Below, piece after piece: positions 1 through 4,793 of a stretch of 5,989 nt of DNA. The stretch's first letter is position 1, and every line of letters starts with the position of its first letter. Source of the stretch: Clostridiales bacterium (GTDB taxonomy: Bacteria; Bacillota; Clostridia; Christensenellales; CAG-138); assembly GCA_003486785.1 (NCBI GenBank), contig DNFZ01000065.1, positions 177-6,165 of the forward strand, in the 5' to 3' direction. The position numbers were made by a program, and so were the translations under genes. The notes beneath the pieces were generated by a model, which was given only the letters and a program-made list of their open reading frames with translations, made no database searches and was not told where the DNA came from.

Positions 1-292
1 TTGCGATGCCGCGCTTGCGGTAGTCCGGCGAGATATAGATCGAGAGCTCGACGGTGGACTTGTACGCTTCCTTTTCGCGATAGGAAGAGAGGCTGCTATA
101 GCCCGCGACGCGTCCGTCTACCTCCGCGACATAGAGCGGATGATTTTCCACATTGTGGCGGTCAAGCCATAGTTGCCACTCGGCGAGCGTGCGGGGATTG
201 AGGTCGAGCGTGGAGACGCCGTTGACCACCTCATCGTTATAGATATCCAGCAATTCCTGCAGGTCCTTTTGCTCGGCTTTGCGAATCAGCAT
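1..292 (-). CDS. GNAT N-acetyltransferase, phosphinothricin-acetyltransferase-like (3' end beyond window)
   Basis: This is the N-terminal 97 residues of a GNAT acetyltransferase, a cytoplasmic enzyme that moves an acetyl group from acetyl-CoA to an amine. The start is ATG at 292 (MLIRKAEQKDLQELLDIYND), preceded by a purine-rich stretch ending in AAAAGG. Visible features are the opening beta strand and helix with LDIYNDEVV (residues 15-23), the PRTLAEW segment (33-39) typical of the PAT/YwnH group, the strand LYVAEVDGRVAGY (53-65), and VELSIYISPDYRKRGIA (81-97). The last segment is the beginning of the acetyl-CoA pyrophosphate-binding loop (motif A, R/Q-x-x-G-x-G/A). The family is usually about 165-175 residues, so roughly 70 are missing past the left edge. 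The gene is separated from the operon behind it by a terminator and has its own promoter. The substrate is unknown; the PAT-like label rests on overall resemblance and does not imply herbicide resistance. Confidence 0.88.
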   Translation of the reverse strand, partial: MLIRKAEQKDLQELLDIYNDEVVNGVSTLDLNPRTLAEWQLWLDRHNVENHPLYVAEVDGRVAGYSSLSSYREKEAYKSTVELSIYISPDYRKRGIA

Positions 293-323
293 GCCTTTTC
301 TTCTTCTTTCGTTGGTTTGCTCT

Positions 324-352
324 ATTATATTGAAACCAAGCAAAAATGCAAA
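324..352 (-). promoter_or_regulatory. Sigma-A-type promoter for the GNAT gene
   Basis: Read on the minus strand there is a perfect -10 TATAAT (324-329) and a -35 TTTGCA (347-352, 4 of 6 matches to TTGACA) with a 17-base spacer. Transcription would start near 317, giving a leader of about 25 bases before the ATG at 292. A 7-base inverted repeat (TTGGTTT 312-318 / AAACCAA 333-339) flanks the -10 and could be an operator, but no regulator is indicated. The -35 overlaps the T-run of the preceding terminator. Confidence 0.6.
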
Positions 353-378
353 TAAAAAACTTCTCTGTTCGAGAAGTC
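350..378 (-). terminator. Intrinsic terminator of the hydrolase-DUF951-signal peptidase operon
   Basis: On the minus strand the stem ACTTCTC (377-371) and GAGAAGT (365-359) encloses a five-base loop GAACA, followed at once by TTTTTATTT (358-350). This is a 7-bp stem with a U-run, standard for Rho-independent termination. It lies about 84 bases after the stop codon of the last operon gene and just before the promoter of the GNAT gene, so it separates the two transcription units. The stem is not very GC-rich. Confidence 0.75.
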
Positions 379-461
379 ATAGAAAGCTTATCCTGCCGAT
401 AGGATGCCGTCTTGTATCAAATGATGTTCTCTTTCCTACTGTTCTTTTAAAAAATAGCGCG

Positions 462-1016
462 TTAAGAAAAGAAGGCAATCCGGCCAAAGGGGGCAATCCG
501 CAGGCGAAGAACGCCCTGAATGCGCTCGAAGGGAATGCTGCCGACGGATTCCAATCTGCTGTCATACATCTCTTGCCGGTTGTCACCCAGCACAAAGACG
601 CTGCCCGCGGGCACATCCACCGGCGGCATGTCGCCGACATAGTTGACGGCATAACTGCTCTCGTCGAGCGGGATGCTGTTGATGAAGATACGGCCCTCCA
701 CCAGCTCTACGGTTTCGCCGGGCATGCCGACGATGCGCTTGATGAAAAGCCCGTCATCGGTGGAAAAGAGCACGATATCGCCGCGCTCCGGCATGCGCAT
801 AAACTTTGCGAGCCGGTCGCAGAGCACCATCTCGCCGCTATTGAGCGTCGGCGCCATGCTCTCATCGACGATTCGCAGCGGCGCGAGCCAGACAAAAAAC
901 ACAAGCCCCAAAACGGCGATCGAGACCAATATCGAAAACAGCCATCCAATTCGCCTTGCGTTCCGGTAGGTTCGCGCGCGCCCCTCGGTGCGGCGACGTT
1001 TTCGCGTCTCGCTCAC
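462..1016 (-). CDS. lepB: Signal peptidase I, copy B (operon-distal)
   Basis: 184-residue type I signal peptidase, the membrane-anchored Ser/Lys protease that cuts signal peptides from exported proteins on the outer face of the membrane. A basic cytoplasmic N-terminus (residues 1-22) is followed by one membrane segment (about 23-45). Box B is ESMAPTL with the catalytic Ser53. Box D is FIKRIVGMPGETVE with the general-base Lys93. Box E is GDNRQEMYDSR (144-154). The length fits the short Gram-positive (SipS-like) type. One oddity is in box E: the usual GDNRxxSxDSR has Ser at the seventh position (Ser278 in E. coli), but here it is Met150. The start is GTG at 1016, overlapping the upstream peptidase stop as GTGA; no better start is available without deeper overlap. 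It is the last gene before the terminator. Ser and Lys are intact, so it is probably active but may differ in efficiency or substrate range. Confidence 0.93.
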   Translation of the reverse strand: MSETRKRRRTEGRARTYRNARRIGWLFSILVSIAVLGLVFFVWLAPLRIVDESMAPTLNSGEMVLCDRLAKFMRMPERGDIVLFSTDDGLFIKRIVGMPGETVELVEGRIFINSIPLDESSYAVNYVGDMPPVDVPAGSVFVLGDNRQEMYDSRLESVGSIPFERIQGVLRLRIAPFGRIAFFS

Positions 1017-1624
1017 GGGTAGTTCACCCGCGGAATGGATCTAAACTCCTGAAAGGGATACACAACGGCAACCACGCGCCCAAACACGCTGGCATACGAA
1101 AGGCTGCCGACGGATGCGTTTCGGCTGTCCTTGCTGCCGTTTCGATTGTCCCCCACCACAAATACATGGCGCGCAGCGACGGTGACGAGGCTCATATCCC
1201 CGATGATTTCGCCGTTCCAATACGGGCTTTCGTCCAGCGATTCTCCGTCGATATAAAAAACACCGCCCCGAATCTCCACCGTCTCGCCGGGCAGGCCGAT
1301 CACGCGCTTGACGCAGCTCTCGGTATAGCCGGGATAGATGCAAATCACGATATCGCCGCGCTGCGGATCATCAAGCCAGTAGCTCATCTTTTCAACGAGC
1401 ATATCTTCGTTGTGTATCAGTGTTGGAATCATAGAATCCCCCTCCACGCGGATGGGCTCCGCAATAAAGGAACGGATGGTAAGCGCCGCAAGCACAACGA
1501 TGGCGATATACAGCAAAAAGGACACGTTTCGATAGGAACGTGATCCACGCATGTTTTCATATTGTTCTTCGGCGCGATCGCGCAGATATCGAATCTGGCT
1601 CTGCGTAAATGTTCTACGCTTCAC
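1013..1624 (-). CDS. lepB: Signal peptidase I, copy A
   Basis: 203-residue type I signal peptidase that removes signal peptides from secreted and membrane proteins. The cytoplasmic N-terminus (1-33) contains a charged, probably helical stretch, QIRYLRDRAEEQYENM. One membrane segment runs from about 34 to 52. Box B is GDSMIPTL with nucleophile Ser64. Box D is VKRVIGLPGETVEI with Lys106. Box E is the fully canonical GDNRNGSKDSR (158-168). It is clearly homologous to copy B directly downstream, so the pair looks like an old tandem duplication: the catalytic boxes agree but the N-termini and C-termini differ strongly. The start is GTG at 1624, overlapping the DUF951 stop as GTGA, with a possible GGGA ribosome site about eight bases upstream. 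The 3' end overlaps copy B by four bases. This copy is the more likely housekeeping enzyme because every motif is intact. Confidence 0.94.
   Translation of the reverse strand: MKRRTFTQSQIRYLRDRAEEQYENMRGSRSYRNVSFLLYIAIVVLAALTIRSFIAEPIRVEGDSMIPTLIHNEDMLVEKMSYWLDDPQRGDIVICIYPGYTESCVKRVIGLPGETVEIRGGVFYIDGESLDESPYWNGEIIGDMSLVTVAARHVFVVGDNRNGSKDSRNASVGSLSYASVFGRVVAVVYPFQEFRSIPRVNYP
1016..1030 (-). promoter_or_regulatory. Hairpin at the stop/start junction of the two signal peptidase genes
   Basis: On the minus strand CGGGT (1030-1026), loop GAACT and ACCCG (1020-1016) form a perfect 5-bp stem. It ends on the G that begins the GTG start of copy B, one base before the TGA stop of copy A. It also contains GGGTGA, the only ribosome-site-like stretch in front of that start. 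In mRNA this could hide the start until ribosomes finishing copy A open it, which would make the translation of the two genes coupled. The geometry is seen directly; the regulatory role is inferred. Confidence 0.4.
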
Positions 1625-1881
1625 TCGGTTGTTCCCGTCTGTTCGTTTTTGCTCATCGGCTGCGCGCAGCCCTCCGCCGCGTCGTTGGCCTGCTGCTGAT
1701 GGATCAGTATTTTTTTACCCATTCGCACAAAATCCGCCCGGTCAAGCATGACGATCCGTCCGCAGCGGTTGCATTTGATCTTGACGTCTGCGCCCACGCG
1801 AATGATCGTCCATTCGTTTTCTCCGCACGCGTGCGACTTTTTCATGAGCACCACGTCGCCCAGTTCAAACGACGTGATCAT
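1621..1881 (-). CDS. DUF951 family protein (YyzM-like), small putative metal-binding protein
   Basis: 86-residue protein recognised as DUF951, a small conserved Firmicute family of unknown function (YyzM in Bacillus subtilis). The family core is residues 1-60: FELGDVVLMKKSHACGENEW (5-24), IIRVGADVKIKCNRCGR (26-42), then VMLDRADFVRMGKKIL. His17, Cys19, Cys37 and Cys40 could form a zinc site, as the CxxC knuckle suggests, but this is inferred. Members are usually about 60-70 residues; this one has an extra polar tail of about 25 residues (62-86, rich in Q, N, E and T) with one more Cys (Cys71). The ATG at 1881 overlaps the hydrolase stop as ATGA, and its own stop overlaps the next gene as GTGA, so it is embedded in the operon and probably translationally coupled on both sides. 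No signal peptide or membrane segment is visible. Confidence 0.9.
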   Translation of the reverse strand: MITSFELGDVVLMKKSHACGENEWTIIRVGADVKIKCNRCGRIVMLDRADFVRMGKKILIHQQQANDAAEGCAQPMSKNEQTGTTE

Positions 1882-2819
1882 TCCTGGTCGTCCGCGAGGT
1901 TCTGCGTGTAGCGATACACATCATAGTTCGGCACTGCTGGCGGAATATAGCTGTAGAGAATCTCTAATAGCTTCACGGGCGCCTCTTCCTGCAAAAGATG
2001 CCCCGCGTTTCGCACGAGATAATAGCGCCCTGCGCGCAGAATGCTCTGGAAATAAACGCTGCCGGACGGCGGATGCCATCTGTCGTTTTTCCCCCAGAGG
2101 ATGAGAACCTCATGCTCAACGGGCAACAACCCTTCCGCAATGCGCTCCTGATCATAGTTGCGCAGCGCATACATGAGCGCTTCGCGGGATAGTCCATCCG
2201 AGAGCGGCTCGTAGTATTGCCTGACCACATAGTCGTCGATCAGCGCGGGATCTGTCACACACTCAAGCAATAGGTTTCTGACGTCGCTGGCGGTAAATAT
2301 ATTTCTGGCAAACGTTGCGATCAGCGGTCTTAGCATGTTGTGGATGAGTTTGGGCATATGCTCGGTGATTCCGCCGGGCGAGATGGCGACGCTGTTTGCC
2401 ACGCGCTTCGGATAAAGCGAGAGCATGCGCATCATGTACATCGCGCCGATCGAAAACCCGACCATATGCGCGGACTTGATGTTGAGCGCGTCCAAAAATG
2501 CGTTCAGGACAAACGCGACGTCGTCCGCGGTATAGGTAAACGTATCCGGCCGGGAGGAGTACCCATGCCCCGGCAGGTCGATGGCGATCACGCGGTAGTT
2601 GTCGGAAAGCTCGGCAAAGACATTTCGCCAGGTATAGAGCGACTGTCCGATCGAATGAATCAGCAGCATCGGCTCGCCGACGCCTGCTTCTAAATAGTGG
2701 ATGCGCGCAACTTCGGCTTCCTCATCTTCCCCGGTTTGAGGCAAGGTGATTTCGACGAAGTCGCCTACCTTTTCGGAGTTTATGAATAACTGACTGCGCA
2801 GCGATTCTCCCACGGGCAT
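1878..2819 (-). CDS. Alpha/beta hydrolase
   Basis: 313-residue soluble alpha/beta-hydrolase-fold enzyme (MhpC-like, abhydrolase_1 type), with no signal peptide. The N-terminal 38 residues precede the fold. Then come the strand and oxyanion region MLLIHSIGQS (51-60), IDLPGHGYSSRP (80-91), the nucleophile elbow GFSIGA (121-126) with Ser123, a helical cap region at about 150-235, the acid strand VLILWGKNDRWHP (238-250) with Asp246, and NAGHLLQEEAP (271-281) with His274. The Ser-Asp-His triad is therefore complete. The oxyanion motif reads HSIG where HGxG is usual. The substrate cannot be told from sequence: esterase, lipase or C-C hydrolase activities all occur in this family. ATG at 2819 is preceded by GGGGGA four bases upstream. 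It is the first gene of the minus-strand operon and is divergent from dnaA; its stop overlaps the DUF951 start by four bases. Confidence 0.9.
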   Translation of the reverse strand: MPVGESLRSQLFINSEKVGDFVEITLPQTGEDEEAEVARIHYLEAGVGEPMLLIHSIGQSLYTWRNVFAELSDNYRVIAIDLPGHGYSSRPDTFTYTADDVAFVLNAFLDALNIKSAHMVGFSIGAMYMMRMLSLYPKRVANSVAISPGGITEHMPKLIHNMLRPLIATFARNIFTASDVRNLLLECVTDPALIDDYVVRQYYEPLSDGLSREALMYALRNYDQERIAEGLLPVEHEVLILWGKNDRWHPPSGSVYFQSILRAGRYYLVRNAGHLLQEEAPVKLLEILYSYIPPAVPNYDVYRYTQNLADDQE

Positions 2820-2842
2820 ATTTCCCCCGATTACTATATTCT

Positions 2843-2877
2843 TTTATCATTGTAAACCCTCAAAAGTTTCAATGCAA
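2843..2877 (-). promoter_or_regulatory. Candidate promoter(s) of the hydrolase-DUF951-lepB-lepB operon
   Basis: On the minus strand the best candidate is -35 TTGCAT (2872-2877), a 17-base spacer and -10 TACAAT (2849-2854, 5 of 6). An overlapping alternative is -35 TTGAAA (2867-2872, 5 of 6), an 18-base spacer and -10 GATAAA (2843-2848, 4 of 6). Either would start transcription around 2836-2843, giving a short leader before the GGGGGA ribosome site (2824-2829) and the ATG at 2819. No other promoter is evident inside the tightly overlapped operon. Confidence 0.5.
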
Positions 2878-2977
2878 TCAAACGGGCTGTTTGTCACAGA
2901 TTGTTAACCCATTGATGCGATTTTTGCACTTGTTCTCCCAAAAAGTGGGGCGTTTTTGATATTTTTACGCTTTTCAG

Positions 2978-3020
2978 GCGTTATTGCGCATTTCGTTTTC
3001 GCGCGTTTATAAAATAACGC
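2978..3020. repeat. Nested inverted repeat in the dnaA upstream region
   Basis: Perfect 8-base arms GCGTTATT (2978-2985) and AATAACGC (3013-3020) are separated by 27 bases. Directly inside them GCGC (2986-2989) can pair with GCGC (3001-3004), leaving the loop 2990-3000 and an eight-base bulge at 3005-3012. A short T-run (TCTTTTT, 3021-3027) follows on the + strand, so it could act as a weak terminator or a protein-binding site. No adjacent gene ends here. Confidence 0.4.
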
Positions 3021-3071
3021 TCTTTTTGGCCGATTTCACTGCTTTTATGCGGGAAAACAAGACTCATTCTC

Positions 3072-3109
3072 ATGAAAAACGCACGGTGCAAAACGTGCCG
3101 TTTTTTCAT
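3072..3109. terminator. Hairpin with T-run on both strands; possible bidirectional terminator
   Basis: Arms 3072-3085 (ATGAAAAACGCACG) and 3094-3109 pair almost throughout: GCACG/CGTGC is the core, an extra C (3099) and one extra T bulge out, and AAAAAC/GTTTTT forms the lower stem. The loop is GTGCAAAA (3086-3093). A T-run follows the core on both strands (3101-3106 on +; complement of 3079-3075 on minus). It could insulate dnaA from transcription coming from the left, or be the terminator of a lost minus-strand gene whose frame stops at 3106-3108. The G+C core is only five pairs. Confidence 0.5.
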
Positions 3110-3216
3110 CGAATCGTTCCCGCCTGGCTCTCCTGAACCGCATCTTCATCCATCTTTGCCAAAGCCGCTCCATATCGCCGGCGGAATTCAAAAGCGGTTT
3201 CGGGCGTAACGGCGGC

Positions 3217-3245
3217 TTGTAAATCGGCTCCGTTTTTGCTATGAT
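3217..3245 (+). promoter_or_regulatory. dnaA promoter, extended -10 type
   Basis: -35 TTGTAA (3217-3222, 4 of 6), a 17-base spacer and -10 TATGAT (3240-3245, 5 of 6), with the extended element TG at 3237-3238 (TGCTATGAT). Transcription would begin near 3252, giving a leader of about 21 bases. No DnaA box overlaps this promoter, so the classic DnaA autorepression at its own promoter is not evident. Confidence 0.65.
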
Positions 3246-3257
3246 GATCATTAATAT

Positions 3258-3263
3258 AGGGGG
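3258..3263 (+). promoter_or_regulatory. dnaA ribosome binding site
   Basis: AGGGGG lies nine bases before ATG 3273 and decides the start. The out-of-frame ATG at 3265 is only one base behind it and is too close to be used. Confidence 0.7.
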
Positions 3264-3272
3264 TATGTCACC

Positions 3273-4583
3273 ATGGAACAATTACAATCGATTTGGGCGG
3301 CCGCGCGGGAGAATATCCGTCCTCAAATGACGGGGCTTTCTTTTCACGCCTGGATCGACGTGATCGTCCCTCTGGCGCTGCATAAAAACATCCTTGTGCT
3401 GGAAGCACCCTCGCCTGACATCCAAAAAACCCTTGAGGATTTCTATTTCGAGAATCTGCGCGACGCGGTCAAGGCCGCAAACGAGGCCATCTCCGATATC
3501 AAGATCATACTGCCGGAAGACCGGGACATCTACATCAACCCCATCAGCGCAGAGCCGATCAACGTCTTTGCGCTCAACCCGAAATACACCTTTGAGACTT
3601 TTGTGGTCGGCGGATCCAATCATTTTGCACACGCGGCGGCGCTTGCGGTTGCGCAAAACCCGGCGGCAGCCTACAACCCGCTCTTCCTCTATGGCGGCGT
3701 GGGTCTGGGTAAAACACATCTCATGCACGCCATCGGACACTCGGTCAAGGGAAACGATCCTACTGCGCGCGTGATGTACGTCACCAGCGAAACGTTTACC
3801 AATGAGCTCATCACCGCCATTCAGCTCGACAAGCGGCTCGAGTTTCGCAAGCGCTATCGCAATGTGGACGTTCTGCTCATCGACGACGTGCAGTTCATCG
3901 CAAAAAAACAGTCCGTGCAGGAGGAGTTTTTCAACACCTTCAACACGCTGCACAACGCCAACAAACAGATCATCATCAGCTCCGATCGTCCGCCCAAGGA
4001 GATCAGCAGTCTTGAAGAGCGCCTGCGCTCGCGGTTTGAATGGGGTTTGATCGCAGACATTCAACCGCCGGACGTGGAAACGCGCATCGCAATTTTGCGA
4101 AACCGCGCAAGGCTTGATACCCTCGACGTGGACGATGCTATCATACAGTTCATCGCGGAGCACGTGGTGAGCAACATCCGCGAGCTGGAGGGATCCCTCA
4201 CGCGCGTGGTCGCCTATTCGCAGCTGCGCCGCAGGCCGCTGACGCTGGAGCTGACCATAGAGGCCCTGCGTGATCTGCTGCCGGATGTAAAAAAGAAAGA
4301 GATCACGCCGCAGATCATCAAAAACACCGTGGCGGAATACTATTCCATCCCGGTGGAGAGCCTGCTCTCTGAGCGCAGGGATCGCGAGATCGTTTTGCCG
4401 CGACAGGTTGCGATGTATCTGTGTCACGATATGCTTGGCATCCCCTACAAGCGCATCAGCACGCTGTTTGACAAAAACGACCACACCACCGCCATCAATG
4501 CCTGCAAGCGCGTAGAAGAGATGATAGGCGGCGACAGCTCGTTTGCATCGGTGATTGCCGACGTAAAGAAGCGGATGGCATAA
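3273..4583 (+). CDS. dnaA: Chromosomal replication initiator protein DnaA
   Basis: 436-residue DnaA, the AAA+ ATPase that binds DnaA boxes at oriC, melts the DNA and loads the helicase. Domain I, the self-association and helicase-contact domain, is residues 1 to about 80 (IWAAARENIRPQM, WIDVIVPL). A short linker follows (about 82-102). The AAA+ core begins at LNPKYTFETFVVG. It has Walker A GGVGLGKTH (141-149), Walker B LLIDDVQF (201-208), sensor I SSD (236-238), box VII LEERLRSRFEWGL (247-259) with likely arginine finger Arg254, and sensor II NIRELEGSL (301-309) with Arg303. DNA-binding domain IV has LPRQVAMYLCHD (375-386) with Arg377 and the signature FDKNDHTTAINACKRV (399-414). That signature differs from the usual FGGRDHTTVIHA, though Asp403, His404 and Thr405, which correspond to base- and backbone-contacting residues, remain. 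The linker is short, giving a total slightly below the family's usual 440-460. It has its own promoter, and oriC and dnaN follow. Confidence 0.98.
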   Translation: MEQLQSIWAAARENIRPQMTGLSFHAWIDVIVPLALHKNILVLEAPSPDIQKTLEDFYFENLRDAVKAANEAISDIKIILPEDRDIYINPISAEPINVFALNPKYTFETFVVGGSNHFAHAAALAVAQNPAAAYNPLFLYGGVGLGKTHLMHAIGHSVKGNDPTARVMYVTSETFTNELITAIQLDKRLEFRKRYRNVDVLLIDDVQFIAKKQSVQEEFFNTFNTLHNANKQIIISSDRPPKEISSLEERLRSRFEWGLIADIQPPDVETRIAILRNRARLDTLDVDDAIIQFIAEHVVSNIRELEGSLTRVVAYSQLRRRPLTLELTIEALRDLLPDVKKKEITPQIIKNTVAEYYSIPVESLLSERRDREIVLPRQVAMYLCHDMLGIPYKRISTLFDKNDHTTAINACKRVEEMIGGDSSFASVIADVKKRMA

Positions 4584-4624
4584 TTTTTATCGCTGTAAAG
4601 CTATCTCTACCGAAATTCCATTTT

Positions 4625-4633
4625 TTATCCACC
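4625..4633 (+). promoter_or_regulatory. DnaA box, 8 of 9
   Basis: TTATCCACC differs from the consensus TTATCCACA only in the last base. It is the box nearest the dnaA stop and begins the cluster. Confidence 0.7.
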
Positions 4634-4649
4634 GTTTGTGGACTTGTGC

Positions 4650-4658
4650 TGTGGATGC
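4650..4658 (-). promoter_or_regulatory. DnaA box, 7 of 9
   Basis: TGTGGATGC on the + strand is GCATCCACA on the minus strand. It sits between two weaker matches, TGTGGACTT (4637-4645) and TGTGGACGG (4670-4678), and these may be low-affinity sites in the same orientation. Confidence 0.55.
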
Positions 4659-4687
4659 GATGTGTGCTTTGTGGACGGTATGGAATC

Positions 4688-4696
4688 TGTGGATAA
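4688..4696 (-). promoter_or_regulatory. DnaA box, perfect consensus
   Basis: TGTGGATAA on the + strand is exactly TTATCCACA on the minus strand. It is likely a high-affinity anchoring site. Confidence 0.9.
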
Positions 4697-4716
4697 GACA
4701 AGAGAGAAACGCATGG

Positions 4717-4725
4717 TTTTCCACG
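4717..4725 (+). promoter_or_regulatory. DnaA box, 7 of 9
   Basis: TTTTCCACG on the + strand, mismatched at positions 3 and 9. It points toward the AT-rich tract, like the box at 4771. Confidence 0.45.
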
Positions 4726-4770
4726 AGTCTCTCCACCGATAAAAGCGTTTCATCGCGCGGAAAAATCTAT

Positions 4771-4779
4771 TTTTCCACA
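4771..4779 (+). promoter_or_regulatory. DnaA box next to the unwinding region, 8 of 9
   Basis: TTTTCCACA differs from consensus only at position 3. A degenerate copy, CACTCCACA (4778-4786, 6 of 9), overlaps its end in the same orientation. These are the last boxes before the CTA-triplet track and the AT-rich DNA, the position from which a DnaA filament would extend onto single strands. Confidence 0.7.
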
Positions 4780-4793
4780 CTCCACACACAACA

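Larger units (their letters stand above)
2820..3272. other. Divergent intergenic region between the hydrolase operon and dnaA
   Basis: 453 bases without a supported gene. It holds the hydrolase promoter(s) at 2843-2877, a T-rich stretch with two inverted repeats (2978-3020 and 3072-3109), and the dnaA promoter at 3217-3245. I found no DnaA box with eight or more matches to TTATCCACA on either strand, so this side does not look like a second half of a bipartite origin. Base composition changes inside it: 2831-3110 is AT-rich, while 3111-3240 is GC-richer and on the minus strand resembles the tail of a coding sequence. The divergent rpmH gene often found here in Firmicutes is absent. Confidence 0.75.

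Noticed and set aside
390..405. Small inverted repeat ATCCT/AGGAT as a second terminator of the operon
   Set aside because: It has only five base pairs and no adjacent T-run; the hairpin at 359-377 is much better.
279..1022. 247-codon + strand open frame
   Set aside because: It lies antisense to signal peptidase copy B and crosses the terminator and promoter at 324-378; it resembles no known family.
956..1543. 195-codon + strand open frame
   Set aside because: It is the mirror of signal peptidase copy A, whose catalytic boxes are all intact on the minus strand.
2931..2966. CCCA/TGGG hairpin followed by T-rich DNA as a + strand terminator
   Set aside because: The stem is about four to five pairs and no + strand gene precedes it.
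3244..3272. ATG codons at 3241, 3244 and 3265 as alternative dnaA starts or an upstream peptide
   Set aside because: None is in the dnaA frame, and AGGGGG is correctly spaced only for ATG 3273.
3045..3281. 78-codon minus-strand open frame upstream of dnaA, checked as a possible ribosomal protein L34 (rpmH)
   Set aside because: It lacks the MKRT(F/Y)QPS start and the Arg/Lys-rich pattern of L34, runs through the hairpin at 3072-3109 and has no ribosome site.
3282..4484. 400-codon open frame on the minus strand opposite dnaA
   Set aside because: It is entirely antisense to an unmistakable dnaA, has no recognisable domain and low-complexity Arg/Asp/Val-rich content typical of the mirror of a GC-rich gene.
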